Assembly (NCBI GenBank): GCA_026388755.1 | Contig: JAPLJE010000089.1 | Location: forward strand, 1,148-9,063 | Source of the DNA: Deltaproteobacteria bacterium | GTDB taxonomy: Bacteria > Desulfobacterota > Desulfobacteria > Desulfobacterales > Desulfatirhabdiaceae | Length of the DNA: 7,916 bases | Reading direction: 5' to 3' | Part shown: one piece after another, positions 1 to 7,058 of the stretch | Layout: each line of letters begins with the position of its first letter | Position numbering within the stretch: position 1 is the stretch's first letter | Notes under the pieces: generated by a model | Told to the model about the DNA's origin: nothing | Databases searched by the model: none | What the model saw: only the letters and a program-made list of their open reading frames with translations | Translations under genes and position numbers: made by a program

Positions 1-322
1 ATCAAAAACTGTTCATCAAGTACACTTGACCCAAGCCATGCCTGCCATAAATATCCTTTACCGCTTGTTGATCCGGCGTGCTTATCCAATATGGGCATCT
101 ACAAAACACCGTGCAAGAGAATGCCTCTTTCCCGGAAACAACTCTGTTCTCTTAAACTGTTGTTTCTTCCAGCAAAGAATTGACAATCTCGTTTTTAATG
201 CTGAATCTGAAAAAAAGCATGGGAGATGCAAACTCTCTCTTTTGGAATGTATTGTAAGACGGAAAGACATTAACGGCCGATTGATCCGCATCGATGAAGA
301 TGCGTTAAAAGAGAGGTGACCT
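1..322. other. Region without a supported gene, upstream of the VCBS gene
   Basis: I see no recognisable protein here. A 97-codon plus-strand frame (26-319, TTG start) ends in the ribosome-binding site of the next gene, but its translation resembles no family I know. A 6-bp inverted repeat CGCATC/GATGCG (287-292 and 299-304, 6-nt loop) lies just before the ribosome-binding site and could fold in a leader. An isolated TTGACA occurs at 180-185, but no acceptable -10 box lies 16-18 bp downstream, so no promoter is called. Confidence 0.4.
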
Positions 323-1258
323 ATGAGAAATTCATCCTCAGGATTAAAAATAATATTTTGGGCGTTTTTTATCTTTGTAGCTGGGGTGGCGCCGTTGTAC
401 GGGGGCATTTCATTTTCCCTGCCCCAAGCAATCACGAACTCCGGACATTACCCTGCATTCATTGCTGCAGGCGATTTCAACAACGACGGCTGGGCTGACT
501 TCGCCGTTTTGAATAGTTTAGACGACTACAGAGCTTCTTATGGAATAACCACGGGTTCCATTGACATCTTCCTCAACAACAAGAACAGCTCCTTTTCCTA
601 TAAGGACAGAGGCATTGTCTGCGTTACAGCCCCTTGCCCGCAAAACTACGGTGCGGGGATTTATCCGACTTTTATCTCAACAGCCGATCTCAATTACGAC
701 GGCAATCTGGATCTCGTTGCCTTAGACCGTGACAATACGAATGCCTATATCCTGCTCGGTAAGGGAAACGGTCTTTTCAACAGCAGTACACAGCCGCCCT
801 ATGTGGGACAGTCGCCGAATTCCCTCGTCATGGTTGATATCAACCATGACGGAATACTCGATTTGGTTGTTGCCAATGGCTACTACAACATCGTTGGTGG
901 AAAGACAGGATCAAATAATATTGCAGTCTTATTTGGAAATGGGGACGGTAATTTCCAGCTGGCCGTTAATTACTCCGCAGGCCAGGACCCAAGATCCATC
1001 GCCTCAGGGGACATCGACGGTGACGGTAATATTGATATTGCAGTTGCAAATCATGACAGCAGCAATATCTCGATACTGTTCAGCAATCCAAATGGTACAC
1101 TCAAGCCCGCTGTCAACTACCCACTTTCTTCAGCCCCGCTCAAGGTCATCACCGGATTTTTCCATGACAATCTGCATGTTGACCTTGCAGTACTTACTGA
1201 AACGGGTGTCTCCGTTCTGCTGAATAACGGAAACGGCTCTTTTCAACCTGAGAGGTAA
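323..1258 (+). CDS. Secreted VCBS/FG-GAP repeat protein, 5' in-frame part of a frameshifted gene
   Basis: The 311-residue product starts at ATG 323 behind a good ribosome-binding site (GAGAGGTGA, about 311-319). Residues 1-28 look like a signal peptide (KIIFWAFFIFVAGVAPLYG hydrophobic core), so export is expected. The rest is built of VCBS/FG-GAP repeats of about 45-60 residues, each with an Asp-rich calcium-binding loop: DFNNDG (51-56), DLNYDG (122-127), DINHDG (172-177), DIDGDG (230-235), and a degenerate fifth near HDNLHVD (281-287). Turns such as GNGDGNF (205-211) and NGNGSF (302-307) precede new blades. Such repeats fold as beta-propeller blades in extracellular or surface proteins; the ligand is unknown. 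The TAA at 1256-1258 is premature: homologous coding sequence continues in another frame to 1723. Confidence is high for the family and low that this piece is functional alone. Confidence 0.85.
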   Translation: MRNSSSGLKIIFWAFFIFVAGVAPLYGGISFSLPQAITNSGHYPAFIAAGDFNNDGWADFAVLNSLDDYRASYGITTGSIDIFLNNKNSSFSYKDRGIVCVTAPCPQNYGAGIYPTFISTADLNYDGNLDLVALDRDNTNAYILLGKGNGLFNSSTQPPYVGQSPNSLVMVDINHDGILDLVVANGYYNIVGGKTGSNNIAVLFGNGDGNFQLAVNYSAGQDPRSIASGDIDGDGNIDIAVANHDSSNISILFSNPNGTLKPAVNYPLSSAPLKVITGFFHDNLHVDLAVLTETGVSVLLNNGNGSFQPER

Positions 1259-1723
1259 TGGAAACGGGACCTTCCATCCCCCTGTTATTCTACAAGGCGT
1301 TGGAAACCCTGTTTCTCTCTGGTTTTCCGATTTGGACAAGAACAATCTTCCAGATCTCCTCGTGGCTCAAGAAGGATATTCAGTAGGTGATGTCAATCCT
1401 TCATTTGTACGTGGGGAGGTTTTTGTATTTTTCAATCAATCCACGACGCTCATCGATTCCTGTACCGTCATCATTGACCCTTATACCCAAGCGATTCAAA
1501 TTCCGATAGCGGCGTATGGACAGTACAACCTCTCTCTTGATTTTTCCAATGTGCCCGGACAAACGTTCAATTCTCCTCGATCACCAGGCAAAGCTGCAGC
1601 TATGGCTATTCAACCATTGACGTCAACAATCTGGGAATTAATATTCCGAGACTTTATTATGCTGGAAATTTCTACTTTGACTATGCTGTGTGGCTGCCGG
1701 GAACCTATTTTTGGCAATTCTAA
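1251..1723 (+). pseudogene. Out-of-frame 3' remainder of the VCBS repeat gene
   Basis: Reading shifts by one base near 1251-1258 (+1) and the repeat protein resumes: NGNGTFHPP, then a further blade with DLDKNNLPDLLVAQ (1329-1370), then a beta-rich stretch to about 1590. A second shift near 1590-1600 returns to the original frame, giving YGYSTIDVNNLGINIPRL and ending in LPGTYFWQF with TAA at 1721-1723. An aromatic-rich C-terminus of this kind looks like real protein, whereas the frame left behind at 1600 becomes unconvincing. The full gene would thus span 323-1723. At the first lesion, AACGGAAACGG (1226) and AATGGAAACGG (1257) are diverged copies 31 bp apart. This suggests that one propeller blade was lost between them, leaving the frame off by one. 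Confidence 0.7.
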
Positions 1724-1755
1724 CAACAAACAACCGCGGATTTCCCTCTGACGTT

Positions 1756-1780
1756 TGGCAGGCTGACAAACAGCCTGCCA
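1756..1780. terminator. Perfect 10-bp hairpin between convergent genes
   Basis: TGGCAGGCTG (1756-1765) pairs with CAGCCTGCCA (1771-1780) around the 5-nt loop ACAAA. It lies 32 bp after the VCBS gene stop and 104 bp beyond the end of the convergent transporter gene, so it could stop transcription from either side. Neither strand has a proper T tract after the stem, so it is a weak or factor-assisted terminator at best. A smaller imperfect inverted repeat (TTAACC/GGTTTAA) is at 1801-1816. Confidence 0.5.
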
Positions 1781-1884
1781 TCGATGTCGTTTCCTGCCGC
1801 TTAACCGACGGTTTAATTGCTCTTCCGATATAAGCACGCAATTCTGCTGAGTGTGCAGCGATGCCTTTTCAATCCTCAATCGGT

Positions 1885-2745
1885 TCACCCTACCGCCAAA
1901 GCAATGACTCCAACGACGATCGCCGCCGCAGCCGGCAACCTCCGGCGGGCATCCCCCTCAGCCGGAAGTCTGGACCCCATCACTGCCCCGATCAAAATGC
2001 TCACCTCCCGCGCCGGGGCGATGTAGCTGACCGGAGCGGAGATAAGAGCGGTCAGGACCATGATATATGACAGCGGGCAGAGCAGCCCCACCCCGATCGC
2101 TTCCTTTCTGTGAATCCGCCACTCCTTCCGAACATCTCCCCAATGCCGGAGAGCCATCGGACCCAGCATGATCACGCGACCCAGGTTCGTGCAGTAATCC
2201 TGAAGCAGGGGAGGGATCATGAGGGTGCTGACGGCATACTTGTCCCAGAGAGTATAAGCGGCAATAATGATTCCGGTGAGCAGCCCGTATCTCACCGCCA
2301 ACTTGCGGCTCCCCATGAAACCGCCCGATCCCCCTGACAGGAAGAAAACGCCCGCTGCAACCAGAAACGCGCCCAGGATCGCCAGTGCACTTGGCCTTTC
2401 CCCCAGAATCAGAATTGCGACCAGCGTGGATAGGGCGGGTCCGGTTCCTCTGGCAAGCGGATAGACCAGGGATAAATCCCCCACCCGATAGCCTTTTTGG
2501 AGGATCAGAAAATAAGCCAGATGGAGCAAGGCGCTGCCAACCATGAATACGAGATGGAGAGGGCCGATATGCGGTTTTTGCCAGAAAAAAACGAAGAGGG
2601 TCACAGGGGCATAAAAAACGCATGAGACTGCGGCAAAGAGCCAAACAAAAGCGGCGCCACCTTCCCCGGCCCGTTTGGCGAGGTAGTTCCACGTGGCATG
2701 AATGAAGGCGGCCGAGAGAACCAGCCCAAAAGCGAATGCGGTCAC
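1885..2745 (-). CDS. EamA/DMT-superfamily membrane transporter
   Basis: A 286-residue, strongly hydrophobic protein with about ten membrane helices in two halves, as in the drug/metabolite transporter superfamily (EamA domain, formerly DUF6). Visible markers are the N-terminal helix with HATWNYLAKR (16-25), the mid-protein segment LVYPLARGTGPALSTL (about 93-108) followed by ILGERPS, and the C-terminal helix with SYIAPAREVSILIGAVMG. These conserved positions (YPLARG, APAREVS) are typical of this subgroup. Length is normal for the family (280-300). The start is GTG 2745-2743, with GGAG four bases upstream. The substrate cannot be read from sequence; relatives export amino acids or other small metabolites. 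GC content is high, around 57-63% in counted lines. The first codons are duplicated at 4389-4446. A basic 65-codon frame (2939-2742) ends in TGA overlapping this GTG, but it is not clearly a gene. Confidence 0.88.
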   Translation of the reverse strand: MTAFAFGLVLSAAFIHATWNYLAKRAGEGGAAFVWLFAAVSCVFYAPVTLFVFFWQKPHIGPLHLVFMVGSALLHLAYFLILQKGYRVGDLSLVYPLARGTGPALSTLVAILILGERPSALAILGAFLVAAGVFFLSGGSGGFMGSRKLAVRYGLLTGIIIAAYTLWDKYAVSTLMIPPLLQDYCTNLGRVIMLGPMALRHWGDVRKEWRIHRKEAIGVGLLCPLSYIMVLTALISAPVSYIAPAREVSILIGAVMGSRLPAEGDARRRLPAAAAIVVGVIALAVG

Positions 2746-2764
2746 TGCGCTCCTATTTCAGCCT
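2707..2764. repeat. 58-bp direct repeat, copy 1 (transporter start region)
   Basis: Matches 4389-4446 at constant offset 1682 with 52 of 58 bases identical and no gap. The block 2707-2745 has one mismatch (2716), and the remaining 19 bases have five. It covers the GTG start, first 12 codons and ribosome-binding region of the EamA gene. Confidence 0.9.
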
Positions 2765-2956
2765 TCAACGCCGCGAAATTGCGAAACAGAACACTCTTTG
2801 TGGTTATTGACGATATTAATCTGCCTTGTTTTACACGACTACCGCTTTTTCTTCCACAGTTTTCATGTTTTTTGCCTTTCTTCACGGCTTTGTGCGAGAT
2901 TTTTTCACAGCTTGCTCGAAGTGTTATTCCAATGGACAACTTGTTCTGTTCCGATT

Positions 2957-4018
2957 TCAGACCTTCATTTGCTTCTTTACAGATTTGATGAAGTGTCCGA
3001 ATGCTCTATCCTTCTTCCGTTTGTCCAGGTACGACAGCTCATGGTACTCCGACTCCTTCTTGAGCTTTATATAGCTGGAATAGCGGTCTTCAGTCAATGA
3101 ACCGCCCGTGACTGCGTCCCGGACCGCACAGCCGGGTTCCTGTGTGTGGCCACAATCCGGATAGCGACAATGCAAGGAAAGCTGGACGATGTCTTCAAAG
3201 CCCTGGTTGACCCCTTCGCTCACACCGAGAAGGCCCAGTTCTCGCATTCCAGGCGTATCAATCAACATGGAACCTTGATTAAGAACAACTAGCTGGCGGC
3301 GCGCAGTCGTATGTATGCCTTCTCCCGTTCCACTAACGGCCTTTGTGTCAAAAGAGTCTTGCCCGATCAGGCGGTTGAGGAGTGTTGTTTTGCCAACCCC
3401 CGATGAACCGAGTAGGCAATAAGTTCTTCCCGAGACCAACACCTGCTGGAATTCGTCAAATCCGATGCCCGTGATATTGCTGAGGGCCAGGACGCCGGCT
3501 GTAATGTCACTCGACTTAATGGCGGCAAGCTTCTGTTCCAGTTCTTCAGGAGTGATCAAGTCCGTCTTGGTGAGAACAACAATCGGTTCAACACCCCCGT
3601 CTGCCGCCATCACCAAGTACCGATCCATCCTCCGCACATTGAAGTCAAAGTGGCACGACTGGACAATGAAAGCGACGTCAATGTTGGCCGCAATCATCTG
3701 GAAATCCACCTTTTCACCTGCGGACTTGCGGCGCAGAAGGGTCTTTCTTGGGAACACCTCGTGGATAATCGCTGCAGTGTCGTTGTTGTGATATTGCACT
3801 GTCACCCAATCACCGATACACGGCAGGTCAATCGAAGATTCTACCTGGAAATAAAACCTTCCGGCGAGTTCAGCCGGGATTTCCCTGGTTTGATTTCTGA
3901 TGAGGAATGAGCCACGGTCAACTGCCGATATACGCGCAATGTCCCGGCCCTCTTGACGCAAGTCACTGACCTGCGATTGAAACCATTGGTCGAAACCCAT
4001 ATCACTCAATTTCATCAT
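2957..4018 (-). CDS. rsgA: Ribosome small-subunit biogenesis GTPase RsgA
   Basis: A 353-residue circularly permuted GTPase that binds the 30S subunit and couples GTP hydrolysis to late 30S maturation in the cytoplasm. The order is diagnostic: an N-terminal OB-fold (about 28-100, with IGDWVTV at 68-74), then G4 TKTD (150-153), G5-like ALS (178-180), G1 GSSGVGKT (204-211), switch region GTGEGIHTT (230-238) and G3 DTPG (254-257), followed by the C-terminal zinc knuckle with C284, C289, H291 and C297. All key residues are present and length is typical. The start is ATG 4018-4016, directly followed by a second ATG, with AGGA about eight bases upstream. The stop is TGA 2959-2957. It lies downstream of the orphan ORF 4082-4411 on the same strand (63-bp gap), in the segment between the two copies of the 58-bp repeat. 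It appears intact. Confidence 0.96.
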   Translation of the reverse strand: MMKLSDMGFDQWFQSQVSDLRQEGRDIARISAVDRGSFLIRNQTREIPAELAGRFYFQVESSIDLPCIGDWVTVQYHNNDTAAIIHEVFPRKTLLRRKSAGEKVDFQMIAANIDVAFIVQSCHFDFNVRRMDRYLVMAADGGVEPIVVLTKTDLITPEELEQKLAAIKSSDITAGVLALSNITGIGFDEFQQVLVSGRTYCLLGSSGVGKTTLLNRLIGQDSFDTKAVSGTGEGIHTTARRQLVVLNQGSMLIDTPGMRELGLLGVSEGVNQGFEDIVQLSLHCRYPDCGHTQEPGCAVRDAVTGGSLTEDRYSSYIKLKKESEYHELSYLDKRKKDRAFGHFIKSVKKQMKV

Positions 4019-4081
4019 ATGACTTCCTGTCTGTCACCTTTGCCCCTGATAGACGCCACAGCGTGTTTCGATTGTTCCCGA

Positions 4082-4411
4082 TTATTCCTTGGTGCTCGGT
4101 GTGAAAGTCCAGGTCCAGCCGGCTTTCTTGTGGATCAGGGATTTCTTGTCTGGAGAGATGCGCAGATTATCCGAATCAGGCAACGACATTCCAAGCATCA
4201 CCGGCGAGGGCACGACCAGTTCTTCGGGTCGCGTCTTGCTGCTTGCAGGCACGGACTTGCGGTTACCGGTACAAAACTGTGCGACCTCGACAACGGGGTA
4301 GGTTGTTTTCACTTGCAGTTCGAGCGCGCCGCCCAAGCCTTGTTTGATCCCCTGAAGTTCGTAGTGTTCGTATTCGCCTTTAATTACCGGCGGCCGATAG
4401 AACCAGCCCAA
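4082..4411 (-). CDS. Unrecognised 5'-truncated protein, start borrowed from a repeat
   Basis: A 109-residue frame that I cannot place in a family. Its composition looks like a real, beta-rich soluble protein: YEHYELQGIKQGLGG near the N-terminus, YPVVEVAQFCTGNR in the middle (about 39-52), and KKAGWTWTFTPSTKE at the C-terminus. The only available start is TTG 4411-4409, which lies inside copy 2 of the repeat holding the transporter gene start. A TGA closes the frame a few codons further upstream. The first eight or so residues (MGWFYRPP) are therefore out-of-frame transporter sequence, and the original N-terminus, including any signal peptide, is gone. No ribosome-binding site suits this TTG. 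It was probably a longer gene cut at about 4388. The stop is TAA 4084-4082. Function is unknown. Confidence 0.5.
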   Translation of the reverse strand: MGWFYRPPVIKGEYEHYELQGIKQGLGGALELQVKTTYPVVEVAQFCTGNRKSVPASSKTRPEELVVPSPVMLGMSLPDSDNLRISPDKKSLIHKKAGWTWTFTPSTKE

Positions 4412-4444
4412 AAGCGAATGCGGTCACAGAGACCCTATCTCAGC

Positions 4445-4446
<2 letters not shown>
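4389..4446. repeat. 58-bp direct repeat, copy 2 (orphan transporter start)
   Basis: The second copy of 2707-2764 (52/58 identical). Read on the minus strand from GTG 4427-4425, it encodes the transporter's first 12 residues (MTAFAFGLVLSA) and then runs into a stop after AGN. It is thus a bare 5' fragment of an EamA-type gene. Its left edge abuts the orphan ORF 4082-4411, and its right edge ends at the stop codon of the DUF2442 remnant. Confidence 0.9.
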
Positions 4447-4816
<370 letters not shown>

Positions 4817-4842
<26 letters not shown>

Positions 4843-5425
4843 AATCCAGATAGGCGTTGACGATTCGATTGAGCATGTCGAGCTCGTCCGGTGTCAAATA
4901 ATTCTTGGCAATGACGGCTTCGCTTTTGCCTGGTCGACTCCCCATCCAGTGGGTGAGCCCCATATTTTCCTTTTCCGCATCCGCACGTCGATACACGACC
5001 TCCGCCGCCGGCCCGCTTCAGCCGTTCATCGTCCATGGCAAAGCCCTTGACGATGTACTCGCGCAGGCGCTGGGTAGCCCAGATGCGAAACTGGGTGCCC
5101 CGATGAGATTTTACCCGGTAGCCGACGGAGATGATGACGTCGAGGTTGTAATACTCAATCTGGCGTTGGACTGTTTTTGCCCCTTCAATTTGAACTGTTG
5201 CAAATTTTGCAACAGTTGCTTCGTGAACCAGTTCACCCTCATCGAAACTGTTCTTTATATGCCGGGAAATAACGGATTTATTCCGCTGAAACAGCTCCGC
5301 CAGTTGGTTAAGGGAGAGCCAGCAAGTCTCACCCCGAAATGCCACTCCAGCCGCGTCTGTCCGTCCTCGGTCTGGTAGAGGAGGAATTCGGCAGGTTCAG
5401 GTTCGCTTTGCAATTTGTCACTCAT
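4817..5425 (-). pseudogene. rhuM: RhuM family gene, broken by a frameshift and two deletions
   Basis: RhuM (virulence_RhuM family, first noted in a Salmonella pathogenicity island) is normally about 330-345 residues with an N-terminal DNA-binding-like region; its role is unclear. The start is ATG 5425-5423 and the product begins MSDKLQSEPEPAEFLLYQTE. The frame is lost at a G4 run on the minus strand (5335-5332), where a fifth G would restore F-G-GET. The middle part (5333 to about 5007) is excellent: WLSLNQLAELFQ, KSVISRHIKN, then IEYYNLDVIISVGYRVKS, HRGTQFRIWATQRLREYIVK and MDDERLK. It then jumps at 5003-5010, with about 60-70 residues missing, to EVVYRRADAEKENMGLTHW, KNYLTPDELDMLNRIV and FAELQALNR (5005-4817). 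About 90 C-terminal residues are missing where DUF4160 begins. The middle piece alone reads as a 176-codon frame, 5345-4815. Confidence 0.85.
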
Positions 5426-5457
5426 TATGCCGATGCTCCATTGGTAAACAACTCGGC

Positions 5458-5470
5458 TTGAATCATTCAA
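5458..5470. promoter_or_regulatory. Small palindrome upstream of rhuM, possible operator
   Basis: TTGAA-TCA-TTCAA is an inverted repeat with 5-bp arms, 33 bp before the rhuM start. A second dyad, ACGATG/CATCGT (5491-5496 and 5502-5507), lies further upstream. Position fits regulation of the rhuM cluster, but such short palindromes arise by chance and no clear promoter boxes flank them. The rest of 5471-5597 shows nothing else I can support. Confidence 0.2.
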
Positions 5471-5597
5471 AAATACCTTTTTTTCCTTGGACGATGTTTA
5501 TCATCGTTATCCCTGGGAAGCAGCAATTGGATGGTTACCAGAACTGCTTTTAGAACAAACTGGCACTGTCTTTTGACTGTTACAACACCACTTATGT

Positions 5598-5957
5598 CTA
5601 ATCGGCGGACGATTGCCAGAATTCGATCCGGTGCCCTTCCGGATCAATGAGATAAAAAACACGGGCGCCCCAGGGGTGTTTGCAGATTGTTGTTGGCTCT
5701 AACCCGACTTTTTGGACATCTGCCCATGTCCTGTCAAGCCGTTCGACTTCCCATGACAGGGTGATGCCTTTGCCGTGGGAGGTTTTGATGGAAGTGCGTT
5801 TTTCGTCCGCAATGCTGAGCCTGGACATCGCGTTCAGGGAAAACTCCACAAACCAGTCCGTGGAAAAGCTGACGGACAGCTTCAATTGGTCCCGGTAAAA
5901 CCGGACCGTTTCTTCCCATTTGCTGCAATAAAGAATCGTATTGGCGGCTTTTATCAT
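5598..5957 (-). CDS. VOC (glyoxalase/bleomycin-resistance fold) protein
   Basis: A 119-residue protein of the vicinal oxygen chelate superfamily, built as two beta-alpha-beta-beta-beta units. Unit one runs NTILYCSKWEETVRFYRDQL (6-25) then WFVEFSL and LSIADE. Unit two runs GITLSWEVERLDRTWADV (64-81) then the hallmark FYLIDPEGHRIEFWQ (101-115). Length is typical of a single-domain, dimeric member. By eye, the final metal ligand is E112, but the positions that usually carry His in metal-dependent enzymes appear to be N6 and T66. Glyoxalase I activity is therefore doubtful; a binding or resistance-type role is possible. The start is ATG 5957-5955 with only a weak GAGAG site upstream, and the stop is TAG 5600-5598. 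It lies 73 bp downstream of the Cache gene on the same strand, possibly the last gene of a cupin-Cache-VOC operon. Confidence 0.85.
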   Translation of the reverse strand: MIKAANTILYCSKWEETVRFYRDQLKLSVSFSTDWFVEFSLNAMSRLSIADEKRTSIKTSHGKGITLSWEVERLDRTWADVQKVGLEPTTICKHPWGARVFYLIDPEGHRIEFWQSSAD

Positions 5958-6030
5958 GAAATGTCTCTCGTAAAGTGTAAATGGTGAAGTGGCGCAGAAT
6001 TACATTCCTGGCAGACCCTTTCGTTGGTTC

Positions 6031-6582
6031 TCACTCATTCGAGATGAGTAGATCCGATGTAAGAACGCCAATAAGCCTGGGGTGCTTCCCCTTGGAGTAA
6101 ATTGGGATCGAGTAGGTGATCATCCAGGCATCACCACCTCCTTTGTCATAATAGGGCTCACTCCACACGGGCTTACTCGCATTGACAGGCAGAACGTACC
6201 AGTCTTGAACCGTGTAGTCGTAGGCGTCTATGAGATTCTTTTCAATGAGCTTCCCCTCGTTCCGATAAACATATGGTGAGGATTTGACCAGCTTATTGTT
6301 CTTTTTCACGGGCCCAAAGGCAAAAGCAGCGCCATAGATGTAAGGGTTTTCGCTCAGGTGGCGTGTAAGCAGTGCAATGGCGGACTGAGTGTCCGCAGGC
6401 GCTTTCCGGGTGATTTTCTTGCCAAGGACCCAGAGCACATCTTCAACCTGGCTCTTAATGGCTGGCGCAACCTCACGCTTTGGGGCGCTGGGACTTGCTG
6501 CATGGGATACACCTATGCCTGCGGTAAGACAGATTAAAACAATGGCACATCCAAGTGACCTTCTTCTCAGGTTCTTCATCAT
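6031..6582 (-). CDS. Exported Cache-domain (PDC-type sensor) protein, short
   Basis: I place the start at ATG 6582-6580, or the adjacent second ATG 6579-6577, because AGGAGG sits 4 and 7 bases upstream; a frame open 20 codons further up lacks such a site. The product is 183 residues. Residues 1-28 form a signal peptide (MMKNLRRRS, hydrophobic IVLICLTAGIGV, cleavage at SHA-A), so it is exported to the periplasm. The rest matches a Cache/PDC ligand-sensing domain: helix SQVEDVLWVLGKKI, YIYGAAFAF, then DYTVQDWYVLPV, WSEPYYDKGGGDAWM and TYSIPIY, ending LIGVLTSDLL. The protein stops four residues later, where Cache sensors usually continue into a second subdomain, membrane helix and signalling module. 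It may be a stand-alone binding protein or a truncated receptor. It lies 62 bp after the cupin gene. Confidence 0.82.
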   Translation of the reverse strand: MMKNLRRRSLGCAIVLICLTAGIGVSHAASPSAPKREVAPAIKSQVEDVLWVLGKKITRKAPADTQSAIALLTRHLSENPYIYGAAFAFGPVKKNNKLVKSSPYVYRNEGKLIEKNLIDAYDYTVQDWYVLPVNASKPVWSEPYYDKGGGDAWMITYSIPIYSKGKHPRLIGVLTSDLLISNE

Positions 6583-6644
6583 TACCCCTCCTGACGGCCG
6601 CCGCAATTTCGCCTTCCTTTGCAGCAGCAATGTTATGCACATCG

Positions 6645-6989
6645 TTATGATTCTCCACGTCGCGGCACAATACAGATGAAATCAAACGGTTCAGTCCCTG
6701 TATTTTTAAAATTGTGAACCTCGTTATCCTTGATAAAAACAAAGTCACCCTTCTGTAGCCGGTGGTCCAGGCCCGCTTCATCCGTGAGTACGCCATTTCC
6801 TGCTTCAATTTTCACCAAATGTGAAAAATCGTGAGCATGACGCGGACTGGTTCCGTCAGGTCCAATGCTGAAGTACCGCAATACGATCTCATTTGATCCG
6901 TCGCCGGGTCCAATTACGATTTGCTTTTTCACGCTTTCCGACCCATGCATGGCTGTAACCGGGACGGCTCCTAACTTCTTGATAAGCAT
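6645..6989 (-). CDS. Small cupin-fold (cupin_2) protein
   Basis: A 114-residue single-domain cupin. Motif 1 is GTSPRHAHDFSHLVKIEAGNG (46 on), supplying H51, H53 and probably H57; the usual Glu of motif 1 is not evident. Motif 2 is KGDFVFIKDNEVHNFKNTG (80-98), with H92. Together these form a plausible three- or four-His metal site. Small cupins of this kind may be metal enzymes or sensors of small ligands; no substrate can be inferred. The start is ATG 6989-6987 behind AAGGAGA with six bases spacing, the strongest ribosome-binding site in this region. The stop is TAA 6647-6645. It is the first gene of the putative cupin-Cache-VOC run. Its upstream 70 bp include the end of a dead mazF-like gene; no clear promoter boxes were found. 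Confidence 0.88.
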   Translation of the reverse strand: MLIKKLGAVPVTAMHGSESVKKQIVIGPGDGSNEIVLRYFSIGPDGTSPRHAHDFSHLVKIEAGNGVLTDEAGLDHRLQKGDFVFIKDNEVHNFKNTGTEPFDFICIVPRRGES

Positions 6990-7058
6990 TGATATCTCCT
7001 TTTCTTTTTCTCAAATTGCGCTGTCTATCGGCCGTCGCTCCGTGCGATCCGACCGGAA

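Noticed and set aside
180..208. TTGACA as a -35 box for the VCBS gene
   Set aside because: At 16-18 bp spacing the downstream hexamers (for example GAATCT) match the -10 consensus poorly.
26..319. 97-codon plus-strand frame before the VCBS gene
   Set aside because: TTG start without a ribosome-binding site, no family resemblance, and it ends inside the next gene's ribosome-binding site.
2742..2939. 65-codon basic minus-strand frame overlapping the transporter GTG by GTGA
   Set aside because: TTG start without a ribosome-binding site and no recognised family. The 4-bp overlap hints at coupling, but similarity of its end to repeat copy 2 shows this part is not conserved as protein (copy 2 has a stop there).
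5521..5597. Imperfect hairpin (ACTGTC TTTT GACTGT) as a terminator for the VOC gene
   Set aside because: The stem has a central T-T mismatch, only six pairs and no following T tract.
6583..6642. Upstream extension of the Cache gene to 6642
   Set aside because: The extension overlaps the region holding AGGAGG, which is ideally placed for the ATGs at 6582/6579; starting there gives a normal signal peptide.
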